Source: SZUA-309 sp965215995 (GTDB taxonomy: Bacteria > Pseudomonadota > Gammaproteobacteria > Pseudomonadales > Azotimanducaceae). Taken from it: a DNA stretch of 64,000 nt. Below the pieces are notes generated by a model. It was not told the DNA's origin. It saw only the letters and a list, made by a program, of their open reading frames with translations, and ran no database searches. The translations under genes and the position numbers were made by a program. The DNA is taken from positions 2,356,001 to 2,420,000 of the forward strand of contig OZ244128.1 of the NCBI GenBank assembly GCA_965215995.1. Reading direction: 5' to 3'. This document shows, piece after piece, positions 1-9,384 of this stretch. The stretch's first letter is position 1. Each line of letters begins with the position of its first letter.

Positions 1-2
1 TG

Positions 3-509
3 ATCAGCGAATATGGTGGCCGTCCCATCATGTGGAGAACGGGTCACTCGCACATGAAGGCCAAGCTGAAGGAGACGGGCGCGTTGCTCGCTGGCGAGTT
101 CAGTGGTCACATCTGCTTCGCCGAGCGCTGGTACGGCTTCGACGATGCTCTCTACTCTGCCGCCCGACTCCTGGAGATTCTCGGCTCCGAATCGAAAAGC
201 GTGGATGAGGTCTTCGCCCAGTTCCCGGTCACATTTGCGACGCCAGAGCTGAAGATCAGTACCACCGAGCAAAGAAAGTTCGAGGTAATCGACGCGCTGG
301 CAAAAAACGCCGACTGGGGCGACGGAACCGTCACCGATATCGATGGGGTGCGGGTCGACTTTGCCGACGGTTGGGGCCTGATCCGGGCATCCAACACGAG
401 CCCGGTGCTTTCCCTGCGCTTCGAGGCAGACGGACAGGCGGCGCTCGAGCGAATCCAAGGCGAATTCAGAACCGCGCTAAACGGGATCGACCCTGAGCTC
501 TCCTTCTAG
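3..509 (+). CDS. algC: Phosphomannomutase/phosphoglucomutase, C-terminal part (runs in from the left edge)
   Basis: The frame is open to the left edge, so the start lies outside the window. This is the last ~168 residues of an alpha-D-phosphohexomutase, which interconverts mannose/glucose 6-phosphate and 1-phosphate for exopolysaccharide and LPS precursors in the cytoplasm. The stretch ISEYGGRPIMWRTGHSHMK is the sugar-binding loop of domain 3 (family form GG.P.MWKTGHS), followed by KETGALLAGEFSGHICF. The tail holds domain 4 with the phosphate-contact segment RASNTSPVLSLRFEA. argB follows after 5 nt, so the two are probably co-transcribed. Family identity is firm; the algC symbol follows from the pairing with argB. 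Confidence 0.93.
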   Translation: MSEYGGRPIMWRTGHSHMKAKLKETGALLAGEFSGHICFAERWYGFDDALYSAARLLEILGSESKSVDEVFAQFPVTFATPELKISTTEQRKFEVIDALAKNADWGDGTVTDIDGVRVDFADGWGLIRASNTSPVLSLRFEADGQAALERIQGEFRTALNGIDPELSF

Positions 510-514
510 AGCCT

Positions 515-1438
515 ATGAGTGACAAACAGAACAACAACAAAGTAACGGACGTTGCCGCGGTACTGACCGAGGCCCTCCCTTACATTCAACAGTTCCACGG
601 CTCCACATTCGTCGTCAAGTACGGTGGCAACGCGATGGTGGACGAGGACCTGAAGAACTCCTTTGCCCGAGACATCGTGCTCCTGAAGCTGGTGGGCCTG
701 AATCCGGTGATCGTGCACGGCGGCGGTCCGCAGATCGGCGATCTGCTGGACAGGCTGAACATTCCGACCAAGTTCGTTGGCGGAATGCGGGTCACGGATG
801 CGGCCACCATGGACGTGGTGGAGATGGTGCTCGGTGGCCTGGTCAATCAGGACATCGTCTCCATGATCAATGCACACGGCGGCCGTGCCGTAGGGATCAC
901 CGGCAAGGATGGTGATCTGATCCGCGCGGAAAAGCTCACCGTCAGCCAATCTTCACCGGATGTGGACGTGCCGGAGATCATCGACATCGGGCACGTCGGT
1001 CGGGTGGCAGAAGTTCGGCCGGGGATCCTCTCCACACTGGTCAGCGAGGATTTCATCCCTGTAATCGCGCCGATAGGTGTTGGTCCAGGCGGGGAGTCCT
1101 ACAACATCAATGCAGACCTGGTGGCAGGCAAGCTGGCCGAGGAGCTGGGCGCTGCCAAGCTCATTCTGCTGACCAACACGCCCGGTATCCTGGATGACGC
1201 CGGCCGAACCATTCCAAGCCTGACGGTCAGCCAGGCCGAGGATCTGATCGCTTCGGGCGTCATCTCCGAAGGCATGCTGCCAAAGACCGACTGTGCCCTT
1301 TCTGCGATCAATGGCGGTGTGGGCAGCGTGCAGATCCTGGACGGGACGGTCGCGCACGCCCTGTTGCTGGAGATCTTCACCGACGCTGGCATCCACACCC
1401 AGATCCTGCCGGATGAGACGGACGGAGGGAGCCAATGA
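515..1438 (+). CDS. argB: Acetylglutamate kinase
   Basis: Phosphorylates N-acetyl-L-glutamate with ATP, the second step of arginine biosynthesis, in the cytoplasm. At 307 residues it has the usual length for proteobacterial ArgB. The N-terminal FVVKYGGNAM (catalytic Lys near residue 35) and VIVHGGGPQIG glycine loops of the amino-acid-kinase fold are intact. NINADLVAGKLAEELGA and LLTNTPGILD in the C-terminal half bind acetylglutamate and ATP. The long N-terminal helix (TDVAAVLTEALPYIQQF) is typical of hexameric, arginine-inhibited ArgB, so feedback inhibition by arginine is likely, though this is inferred from the family. The stop overlaps the slmA start as ATGA. Confidence 0.97.
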   Translation: MSDKQNNNKVTDVAAVLTEALPYIQQFHGSTFVVKYGGNAMVDEDLKNSFARDIVLLKLVGLNPVIVHGGGPQIGDLLDRLNIPTKFVGGMRVTDAATMDVVEMVLGGLVNQDIVSMINAHGGRAVGITGKDGDLIRAEKLTVSQSSPDVDVPEIIDIGHVGRVAEVRPGILSTLVSEDFIPVIAPIGVGPGGESYNINADLVAGKLAEELGAAKLILLTNTPGILDDAGRTIPSLTVSQAEDLIASGVISEGMLPKTDCALSAINGGVGSVQILDGTVAHALLLEIFTDAGIHTQILPDETDGGSQ

Positions 1439-2016
1439 GCAAACCGAGTCGTCGTGACGAGATCCTGCAGGCACTGGCCGCCATGCTGGAGTCACAACCT
1501 GGCGCACGGATCACTACGGCTGCGCTCGCAAAAGAGGTCGGTGTGTCTGAAGCGGCCCTCTACCGACACTTCCCGAGCAAAGCAAAGATGCTGGAGGGAC
1601 TCATCGAGTTCATCGAGGAGAGCCTGTTCAGTCGTATCAGCCGCATCATGACAGAAGAGCCCACGGCCCAGGCGCGCTGCCGGAAGGTGCTGGCGCTGCT
1701 GCTGACCTTCGCGGAACGCAACCCAGGCATGGCTCGACTCATGACCGGCGAAGCGCTGCAGGGTGAGACCCAGCGCCTGCGCGGAAGAATCCGGCAAGTC
1801 TACGACCGCCTGGAAACCCAACTGCGTCTGATCCTGCGGGAGTGGGCGGCAACCCGAGTGCCTGGCCCTGAGCTCGGTTCAGCGACGGCGGCCAACCTGC
1901 TTCTCGCAGCCGCCGAAGGTCGTATCCATCAATTCGTGCGTAGTGAGTTCCGTGCCCTGCCCACCTCCAGCTGGACGGAGCAATGGGAGGCTCTGGAGCG
2001 CGCCGTCTTCAGATAG
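1435..2016 (+). CDS. slmA: Nucleoid occlusion factor SlmA (TetR family)
   Basis: SlmA binds DNA sites spread over the chromosome and blocks FtsZ ring assembly over the nucleoid. The protein is 193 residues. The N-terminal TetR helix-turn-helix reads ITTAALAKEVGVSEAALYRHFPSKAKMLEGL, which is the SlmA form. The C-terminal part ends with the family-typical RVFR-like tail (RAVFR). It starts inside the argB stop (ATGA), implying translational coupling. In E. coli slmA also lies next to pyrE. Here a DUF4124 gene is in between, and pyrE runs toward slmA from the right. A generic TetR regulator is the alternative, but motif and context both favour SlmA. Confidence 0.92.
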   Translation: MSKPSRRDEILQALAAMLESQPGARITTAALAKEVGVSEAALYRHFPSKAKMLEGLIEFIEESLFSRISRIMTEEPTAQARCRKVLALLLTFAERNPGMARLMTGEALQGETQRLRGRIRQVYDRLETQLRLILREWAATRVPGPELGSATAANLLLAAAEGRIHQFVRSEFRALPTSSWTEQWEALERAVFR

Positions 2017-2046
2017 GGTCGGGGTTCTCGAGAAGGCCCGGAAGGC

Positions 2047-2703
2047 CTACCAGCTTGCGTGTGCAAGCTGCTCCTCATCGCAGCCAGGCAACTGAAATAC
2101 CCGGCGTTCCTCGTCGAACTCGGCGGCCTTGGTTTCCCGGGATAGCTCGCTCGTGGTGATCTGCGCAGTGAGGTTGTCGATGGTGGTCTGGGTCTGATCC
2201 ATCAGATCCAGATCTCTTTGCGGAATGATCTTGCCTTCCCGTTCGAAGTCAGCGGCAGCATCCTGCATCTTCTTCAGGGACGCCTGACTGAGCTCCAGAT
2301 TGGCCCGAGCGTTCTGCAGTGATTCTTCGAGCTGAGCGCCGAACTGAACCTCTGCATCATCGATGTCCTCGAGGGACTCATAGCGCCGGTGGACCCGCGC
2401 CACTGCCTTCTCGCAGGCTTCCAGCTTGCGCTCCCGCTCGAGCTTGGCAGCGTACTCTTCCTCGGACAGCTGAGCGCCTACCCGGCGGATCAGCCGGCCG
2501 GACTCATCGATCACGTCGTAGCCATTGGGCACCAGATGGGTCGGAACGGAGTAGCCGATCTCCTGATAGCCCTTATCGTTGATGTAGCGATAGAGGGTGG
2601 CGGCATCTGCCGGTAGAGCGATGGCGACCGTGAGCAGGGCGGGCGCAGCCAGACGACGCAGATGAGTCGTAGCGGCCGTCAAGCTGAACGCTGACCGGCT
2701 CAT
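2047..2703 (-). CDS. Secreted DUF4124-domain protein of unknown function
   Basis: I do not know its function. From the start chosen here it begins with a signal peptide (n-region with RR, hydrophobic APALLTVAIALPADA, predicted cut after ADA). A DUF4124-type segment follows (ATLYRYINDKGYQEIGYSVPTHL...), then RLIRRVGAQLSEEEYAAKLERERK and a long Glu/Lys-rich helix likely to form a coiled coil. Export to the periplasm is therefore likely. The frame can be extended to a GTG at 2784, overlapping the pyrE stop. That adds 27 residues encoded by AT-rich DNA unlike the rest, and it would bury the signal peptide, so I prefer 2703. It lies just downstream of pyrE and convergent with slmA. Confidence 0.75.
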   Translation of the reverse strand: MSRSAFSLTAATTHLRRLAAPALLTVAIALPADAATLYRYINDKGYQEIGYSVPTHLVPNGYDVIDESGRLIRRVGAQLSEEEYAAKLERERKLEACEKAVARVHRRYESLEDIDDAEVQFGAQLEESLQNARANLELSQASLKKMQDAAADFEREGKIIPQRDLDLMDQTQTTIDNLTAQITTSELSRETKAAEFDEERRVFQLPGCDEEQLAHASW

Positions 2704-2776
2704 GACGCCATTTGCCGCTCGCTCAGCAAATAAGCTGCCAGAATTCGCAATTTGCTTTGCACTTCTCATTGCATTA

Positions 2777-3430
2777 TTAATCACAGAAGGCCGCCTGATA
2801 GTCTCGAATCGCGTCTAATGCTGCCGGTGGATGGTTGTCCGCAGCCTCTTGCAAGTCAAGGTACTCGATCACGTCCTGCAAGGTGAGCAGGCTGGCCACC
2901 GGCACCTCCAACTCCTCGGCCAGCCGGCTGACCGCAGTACCCGGTTTGTCCGCCTCGACCCGCTCCTGCCGATCCAGGGCAATCAGCACCCCGACCAGGG
3001 TACCGCCCGCATCCCGAATCAATCCGGCCGCTTCCCGCACCGCGGTACCTGCCGTCAGAACGTCATCCACCAGTAGCAACCTACCGGTGACCGATGCGCC
3101 TACGAACTGCCCACCCTCGCCATGGTCCTTGGCCTCCTTACGGTTGAACAGCCAGCCGCAATCCCGGCCCCGGGCTGCCAGCGACGATGCCGTCGCCACC
3201 GCGATGGGAATGCCTTTGTACGCCGGCCCGAACACCGCATCAAACGGCAGGCCAAGCTTTTCCGCGCCATCGGCATAGGCCTCGCCCAGCCGGGCAATGG
3301 CCGAGCCGCTGCTAATTGCCCCCAGGTTGAAGAAGTAGGGGCTTTGACGGCCGGACTTCAACGTGAAGGTACCAAACCGCAGCACCGACTGCTCGATGAG
3401 CAGCTCCAGCAGATCGGCGCTACCGCTCAC
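2777..3430 (-). CDS. pyrE: Orotate phosphoribosyltransferase
   Basis: Converts orotate and PRPP to orotidine 5'-phosphate in de novo pyrimidine synthesis. At 217 residues it is normal for the gammaproteobacterial enzyme. TLKSGRQSPYFFNLG (residues ~23-37) is the orotate-binding N-terminus. FNRKEAKDHGEGG (~95-107) is the flexible catalytic loop with its lysines. LLLVDDVLTAGTA (~118-130) is the PRPP-binding motif. It overlaps rph by 4 nt (ATGA), so rph-pyrE form a leftward operon as in E. coli. No attenuator-like leader sits between the two genes here, unlike the E. coli rph-pyrE arrangement. Confidence 0.97.
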   Translation of the reverse strand: MSGSADLLELLIEQSVLRFGTFTLKSGRQSPYFFNLGAISSGSAIARLGEAYADGAEKLGLPFDAVFGPAYKGIPIAVATASSLAARGRDCGWLFNRKEAKDHGEGGQFVGASVTGRLLLVDDVLTAGTAVREAAGLIRDAGGTLVGVLIALDRQERVEADKPGTAVSRLAEELEVPVASLLTLQDVIEYLDLQEAADNHPPAALDAIRDYQAAFCD

Positions 3431-4140
3431 GCAGCACCCCCGGTTTCCGCCTGTTGCAGGGCCACCAGCTCAGCCGTGCCTTGTCGGGCCAGGGCCAGCA
3501 TGGCGGTCAGTTCCTCCGCTGAGAAGGGTTTCTGCTCGGCGGTACCCTGTATTTCCACAAAGCCTCCTGAGGCCAGCGCGACGACGTTCATATCTGTTTC
3601 TGCTGTCGAGTCTTCCGCATAGTCCAGATCCAGCACGGGCTGACCCTGCCAGATTCCCACGGATATAGATGCCACATGCTCAATGAACGCTTCCTGAACC
3701 CCGATGCTGGCCAATGCGTCGGCCAGCGCCACGGACGCGCCGGTGATCGAGGCCGTACGGGTGCCGCCATCCGCCTGAATCACGTCGCAGTCGAGCCGGA
3801 CGGTCCGCTCACCGAGCTTGTCCATCGCCACCGCCGCCCTCAAGCTGCGACCAATGAGGCGCTGGATTTCCACCGTCCGACCACTCTGCTTGCCTCGAGC
3901 CGCTTCCCGATCCACCCGGCTGTGGGTGGATCCCGGCAGCATGCCGTACTCCGCGGTCACCCAGCCGACGCCTTTGCCGCGGAGAAAACCAGGGACGGAA
4001 TCTTCCACGCTGGCGGTGCAGATCACCCTGGTGCCGCCGAACTCCACCAGCACCGAGCCGGCAGCATGGGCCGTGAAACCGCGGGTGAAGCGGACCGGGC
4101 GAAGCTCGTCCGGGTTGCGACCGCTGGGCCGTTGACTCAT
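3427..4140 (-). CDS. rph: Ribonuclease PH
   Basis: Phosphorolytic 3'-5' exoribonuclease that trims the 3' trailer of tRNA precursors and helps degrade structured RNA. It is a hexamer of the PNPase-like fold. At 237 residues it matches the family. RPSGRNPDELRPVRFTRGF at the N-terminus and SVEDSVPGFLRGKGVGWVTAEYGMLPGSTHSR are signature segments. DCDVIQADGGTRTASITGA holds the phosphate and RNA contacts, and LDLDYAEDSTAETDMNVV holds the conserved catalytic Asp. The gene appears intact, unlike the frameshifted rph of E. coli K-12. It is divergent from yicC, and its leader contains TATAAT (minus strand, 4176-4181). Confidence 0.97.
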   Translation of the reverse strand: MSQRPSGRNPDELRPVRFTRGFTAHAAGSVLVEFGGTRVICTASVEDSVPGFLRGKGVGWVTAEYGMLPGSTHSRVDREAARGKQSGRTVEIQRLIGRSLRAAVAMDKLGERTVRLDCDVIQADGGTRTASITGASVALADALASIGVQEAFIEHVASISVGIWQGQPVLDLDYAEDSTAETDMNVVALASGGFVEIQGTAEQKPFSAEELTAMLALARQGTAELVALQQAETGGAA

Positions 4141-4230
4141 GGGCGGTGTCCTCTGCTGCTATTCAATGGCGCGCCATTATAGGGGCCTCACGGTACAATG
4201 GGCCTTTTCAAGTCGTGGTATCTCTCGACC

Positions 4231-5097
4231 ATGGTCAACAGCATGACGGCCTTTGCCCGGTCCCAGGCCTCCAGCGGCGGTTTCGTGCTCACCTGGGAGA
4301 TCCGTTCGGTCAATCATCGCTTCCTGGAGATGCAATTCCGCCTGCCGGAAGCACTGCGTTCGGTGGAATATCCGCTGCGCGATACCCTGCGTAAGCACCT
4401 GAAACGAGGCAAGCTCGACTGCGCCTTGCGCATGGAGCGCCAGGCCAGCGAGTCCACCATCGAGCTGAATCGGCCGCTGCTGCTGCAGGTGCTCGCCATG
4501 GTCGAACAGGTTCGCCGTGACGCCCCGGAAATCGGCTCACCGAACCCTATGGATCTGCTGCGCTGGCCGGGCGTGATCGGTGATGACGCGGGTTTTGATG
4601 ACGACGCCCTGGCTACCGCCGTGACCGACCTTTTTGAAGAAGCCCTCTCCGAACTCATGGCCTATCGACAACGGGAAGGTGGCCAGCTGGCGGAGACCAT
4701 TTCCAGCCGGCTGGATGAGATCGACGCGGTAGTGGCGGATGTCAAAGGCCGCACCGCCTCCATTGGCCATCAGATGCAAGCCAGGCTTAAGAGCCGCCTC
4801 GAGGACCTGAAGGTACAGGTGGATGCGGAACGCCTGGAGCAGGAGGTGGCCCTGCTCGCGCAACGGGCCGATGTGGCCGAAGAGCTGGACCGGCTCGGTA
4901 TCCACGTAGAGGAAGCGCGCTCGATTCTGCGCAAGCCCGGCCCGCACGGACGCCGCCTCGACTTCCTCACCCAGGAGCTGAATCGGGAAGCAAACACCCT
5001 GGGGGCCAAGGCGACCATGGTGGAAAACTCCCAGCGCTCCGTGGACCTCAAGGTGGTCATCGAGCAGATCCGGGAGCAGGTGCAGAACATCGAATGA
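4231..5097 (+). CDS. yicC: YicC-family endoribonuclease
   Basis: YicC-family proteins have been linked to RNA cleavage and turnover; family knowledge, not visible in the sequence. The protein is 288 residues. The N-terminal domain opens with MVNSMTAFARS and continues LTWEIRSVNHRFLEMQFRLPE. The C-terminal DUF1732 part has the strongly conserved KPGPHGRRLDFLTQELNREA. I chose the ATG at 4231 because family members begin with M-x-x-SMTAFAR; an in-frame ATG at 4198 would add 11 unrelated residues. The stop overlaps the gmk start (ATGA). It is divergent from rph across a 90-bp spacer that carries TACAAT at 4194-4199, a possible -10. Confidence 0.9.
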   Translation: MVNSMTAFARSQASSGGFVLTWEIRSVNHRFLEMQFRLPEALRSVEYPLRDTLRKHLKRGKLDCALRMERQASESTIELNRPLLLQVLAMVEQVRRDAPEIGSPNPMDLLRWPGVIGDDAGFDDDALATAVTDLFEEALSELMAYRQREGGQLAETISSRLDEIDAVVADVKGRTASIGHQMQARLKSRLEDLKVQVDAERLEQEVALLAQRADVAEELDRLGIHVEEARSILRKPGPHGRRLDFLTQELNREANTLGAKATMVENSQRSVDLKVVIEQIREQVQNIE

Positions 5098-5723
5098 GCC
5101 CTCAAAACAAGAAGAGGGGCACCCTGTTCGTCGTTTCTGCCCCATCCGGGGCCGGGAAGACCTCGCTGGTGGCCGAGCTCCTCGAAGGCGACCCAAGCCT
5201 GCACCTGTCCATCTCCCACACCACCCGGCCACGTCGGCCGAAGGAAACAGCCGGTGTGAACTACCACTTCATCGACAAAACTGCCTTTGAATCGATGATC
5301 GATGCCGACGCTTTCCTCGAGCACGCCTCGGTGTTCGGCAATTATTACGGCACCTCAAAGGCGGCGATTGCAGAACCGCTGGCCGCCGGTCAGGACGTGC
5401 TGCTCGAGATCGACTGGCAAGGTGCAGCCCTGGTTCGTCAGGCGCATTCGGAAGCGGTCAGTATCTTCATCGTGCCGCCTTCGCAGGACGCCCTCAGGGA
5501 ACGGCTTCAGGGTCGCGCTCAGGACGACGCCGAGGTGATCGAGTCGCGGCTGGCCGAAGCCAAGACCGAGATGCAGCACTATGACGAGTTCGACTACCTG
5601 GTGGTGAACGACGTGTTCTCCATTGCCCTCGATGAGCTTCGGGCCATCGTTCTGGCGGAACGCTGCCGGGTCACTACCCGGGCAGCCCGCAACTCGGATC
5701 TCATGGCTTCACTGCTAGCCTAG
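5094..5723 (+). CDS. gmk: Guanylate kinase
   Basis: Phosphorylates GMP to GDP with ATP, essential for guanine nucleotide and (p)ppGpp precursor supply. At 209 residues it is of normal length. The P-loop APSGAGKTS lies at residues ~16-24. The GMP-binding region ISHTTRPRRPKETAGVNYHF and the lid/catalytic segment RLQGRAQDDAEVIESRLAEA are intact, as is FDYLVVNDVF near the C-terminus. It is translationally coupled to yicC (ATGA). It sits upstream of rpoZ-spoT as in E. coli, but here a 583-bp interval with large inverted repeats intervenes. Those repeats may end the yicC-gmk transcript. Confidence 0.97.
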   Translation: MSPQNKKRGTLFVVSAPSGAGKTSLVAELLEGDPSLHLSISHTTRPRRPKETAGVNYHFIDKTAFESMIDADAFLEHASVFGNYYGTSKAAIAEPLAAGQDVLLEIDWQGAALVRQAHSEAVSIFIVPPSQDALRERLQGRAQDDAEVIESRLAEAKTEMQHYDEFDYLVVNDVFSIALDELRAIVLAERCRVTTRAARNSDLMASLLA

Positions 5724-5757
5724 CTTTCCGAGCGTAATCCAAGGGTGGCATTGTCCG

Positions 5758-5877
5758 GTGACGGCGCTGCTGCACAGGCCCTTTCGGCTGACGCTGCAAG
5801 CCCATCCCTGGGCGCTCGACTTCGGCCATCCCTGGCCTCAGACGCAGCCGAAAGGGCCTGTGCAGCATCACCGTCAC
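5758..5877. repeat. Large inverted repeat with two inner hairpins sharing one loop sequence
   Basis: Arms of 33 nt at 5758-5790 and 5845-5877 are complementary except for two positions; the core is TGCTGCACAGGCCCTTTCGG. Inside are two small perfect hairpins, GCCCATCCCTGGGC (5800-5813) and GGCCATCCCTGGCC (5824-5837), which share the six-base loop ATCCCT. The whole can fold as one long stem capped by two stem-loops. It begins 34 nt after the gmk stop. There is no T-run, so it is not a standard intrinsic terminator. A 138-codon open frame crosses it on the minus strand, but it is arginine-rich, resembles nothing I know, and merely reads through the repeats. It is probably a dispersed structured repeat. 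Confidence 0.85.
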
Positions 5878-5991
5878 TGAAGCTGTCTCCTGAGATTCAC
5901 CTGAACGCTCTGTAGCAGTGGTTTCGTGAGTTCGGTGCGAGCGGTCCATGTCCAGAGCGGCACTTCGGGCGAGTCTTGGTGCAACCTTGAG

Positions 5992-6194
5992 GGAACGCTC
6001 GAGCCAGTGCTTGTCTGTGTACTGAAAGGGGCAGTCGGGGCACACGGATGTGGGCAATTCGCATAGCGAATTGCTTAGCTGTTTGCTTTGCAAACAGCCC
6101 CCCGCCTGAGCGCCCATGGATGGGGGGTCTAGGCGCGAAGCGCCGACCCTAGCGTCCCCGTCAGTACACAGACAAGCACTGGCTCGAGCGTTCC
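5992..6194. repeat. Perfect 34-bp inverted repeat enclosing three further hairpins
   Basis: 5992-6025 and 6161-6194 are exact reverse complements over 34 nt (starting GGAACGCTCGAGCCAGTGCT). The 135-nt interior holds three perfect hairpins with three-base loops. They are at 6054-6074 (stem GCAATTCGC, loop ATA), 6078-6098 (stem GCTGTTTGC, loop TTT) and 6125-6149 (outer GGGTC/GACCC and inner GGCGC/GCGCC around GAA). A short CCTTGA occurs just outside the left end (5985-5990) and at the right end (6193-6198), a possible target duplication or chance. No transposase is present. It could be a MITE-like or REP/BIME-like element. Confidence 0.85.
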
Positions 6195-6236
6195 TTGAAA
6201 CTCTACAACCACTGAATCACCCAGAAACTCTCCGTC

Positions 6237-6265
6237 TGGACACTTACCAGGTACGTGGGTAAACT
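6237..6265 (+). promoter_or_regulatory. Candidate sigma70 promoter for rpoZ-spoT
   Basis: TGGACA (6237-6242) and TAAACT (6260-6265) are separated by exactly 17 nt, each one base away from the sigma70 consensus. The expected transcription start is near 6272, about 35 nt before the rpoZ ATG. It lies to the right of both inverted-repeat structures, so rpoZ need not depend on read-through from gmk. Confidence 0.5.
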
Positions 6266-6556
6266 CGCGCGCTCGATTTTCCCAAGACCCAGAAGGTCCC
6301 CGCAAAATGGCCCGAATCACCGTAGAAGATTGCCTCGAAAACGTGGAAAACCGCTTCGAGCTCGTCATGCTCGCGACCCGTCGCGCCCGCCAGATGCGCC
6401 GCTACGGTGTGGATCCCCTGGTTCCGGAGGAAAACGACAAGCCGACTGTCATTGCTCTGCGAGAGATTGCTGAAGGCTTGGTCTCCCACGAAATGCTTGA
6501 CGCACAGGAAACCTCCACGGAGGATGAAGAGGTAGAAATTACCTTCTCCGTGGGAG

Positions 6557-8893
<2,337 letters not shown>

Positions 8894-8965
8894 AGCGCAG
8901 GCTGCCGCCGCGCACGCCGGCCCATGCGCGCCCGCCGTAGAACCAACGAACAGACCGGATCAACC

Positions 8966-9346
8966 ATGAAGCAAACGATCAGCACAGAGTCAGCACCGGC
9001 TGCCATCGGCACCTATTCACAGGCTATCGAGGCAACCGGCACCTTCGTCTTTCTTTCCGGGCAGATCCCGCTCGACCCCACGACGATGGAGGTGGTTTCC
9101 GAGGATGTGGCCGTTCAGACCGAGCAGGTTTTCAAGAATCTGGCCGCCGTGGCGGAAGCAGCCGGTGGCACGCTCAACGATCTGGTCAAGCTCACCGTCT
9201 ACCTCACCGACCTGGCCGACTTCGCTACCGTCAACGAGGTGATGGCCAGGCACGTCAGCGAACCTTATCCCGCCCGGGCGGCCATTGGCGTCGCAGAGCT
9301 TCCGCGAGATGTCTCGGTGGAGATCGAAGGTATCCTGGTGCGCTGA
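8966..9346 (+). CDS. ridA: RidA-family 2-iminobutanoate/2-iminopropanoate deaminase
   Basis: Hydrolyses reactive enamine/imine intermediates released by PLP enzymes such as threonine dehydratase, protecting other PLP enzymes. The protein is 126 residues. Family landmarks: APAAIGTYSQAIEATGTFVFLSGQIPLDP, VFKNLAAVAEAAGGTLNDLVKLTVYLTDL, YPARAAIGVAELPRDVSVEIEGI; the Arg in PARAAIGV binds the substrate carboxylate. The ATG at 8966 gives the standard N-terminus; an upstream in-frame ATG (8924) would add 14 unrelated residues. spoT-ridA adjacency is common in Gammaproteobacteria. Confidence 0.95.
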   Translation: MKQTISTESAPAAIGTYSQAIEATGTFVFLSGQIPLDPTTMEVVSEDVAVQTEQVFKNLAAVAEAAGGTLNDLVKLTVYLTDLADFATVNEVMARHVSEPYPARAAIGVAELPRDVSVEIEGILVR

Positions 9347-9384
9347 ACGCACCGGCCCACCACAACAGACACCGAACACGCCAC

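Noticed and set aside
2704..2784. Longer form of the DUF4124 protein starting at GTG 2784
   Set aside because: The added residues are AT-rich and polar, would hide the signal peptide, and overlap the pyrE stop; start 2703 fits better.
5701..6117. A 138-codon minus-strand open frame between gmk and rpoZ
   Set aside because: It reads through both inverted-repeat structures, has no recognisable domain or ribosome binding site, and its composition follows the repeats; treated as non-coding.
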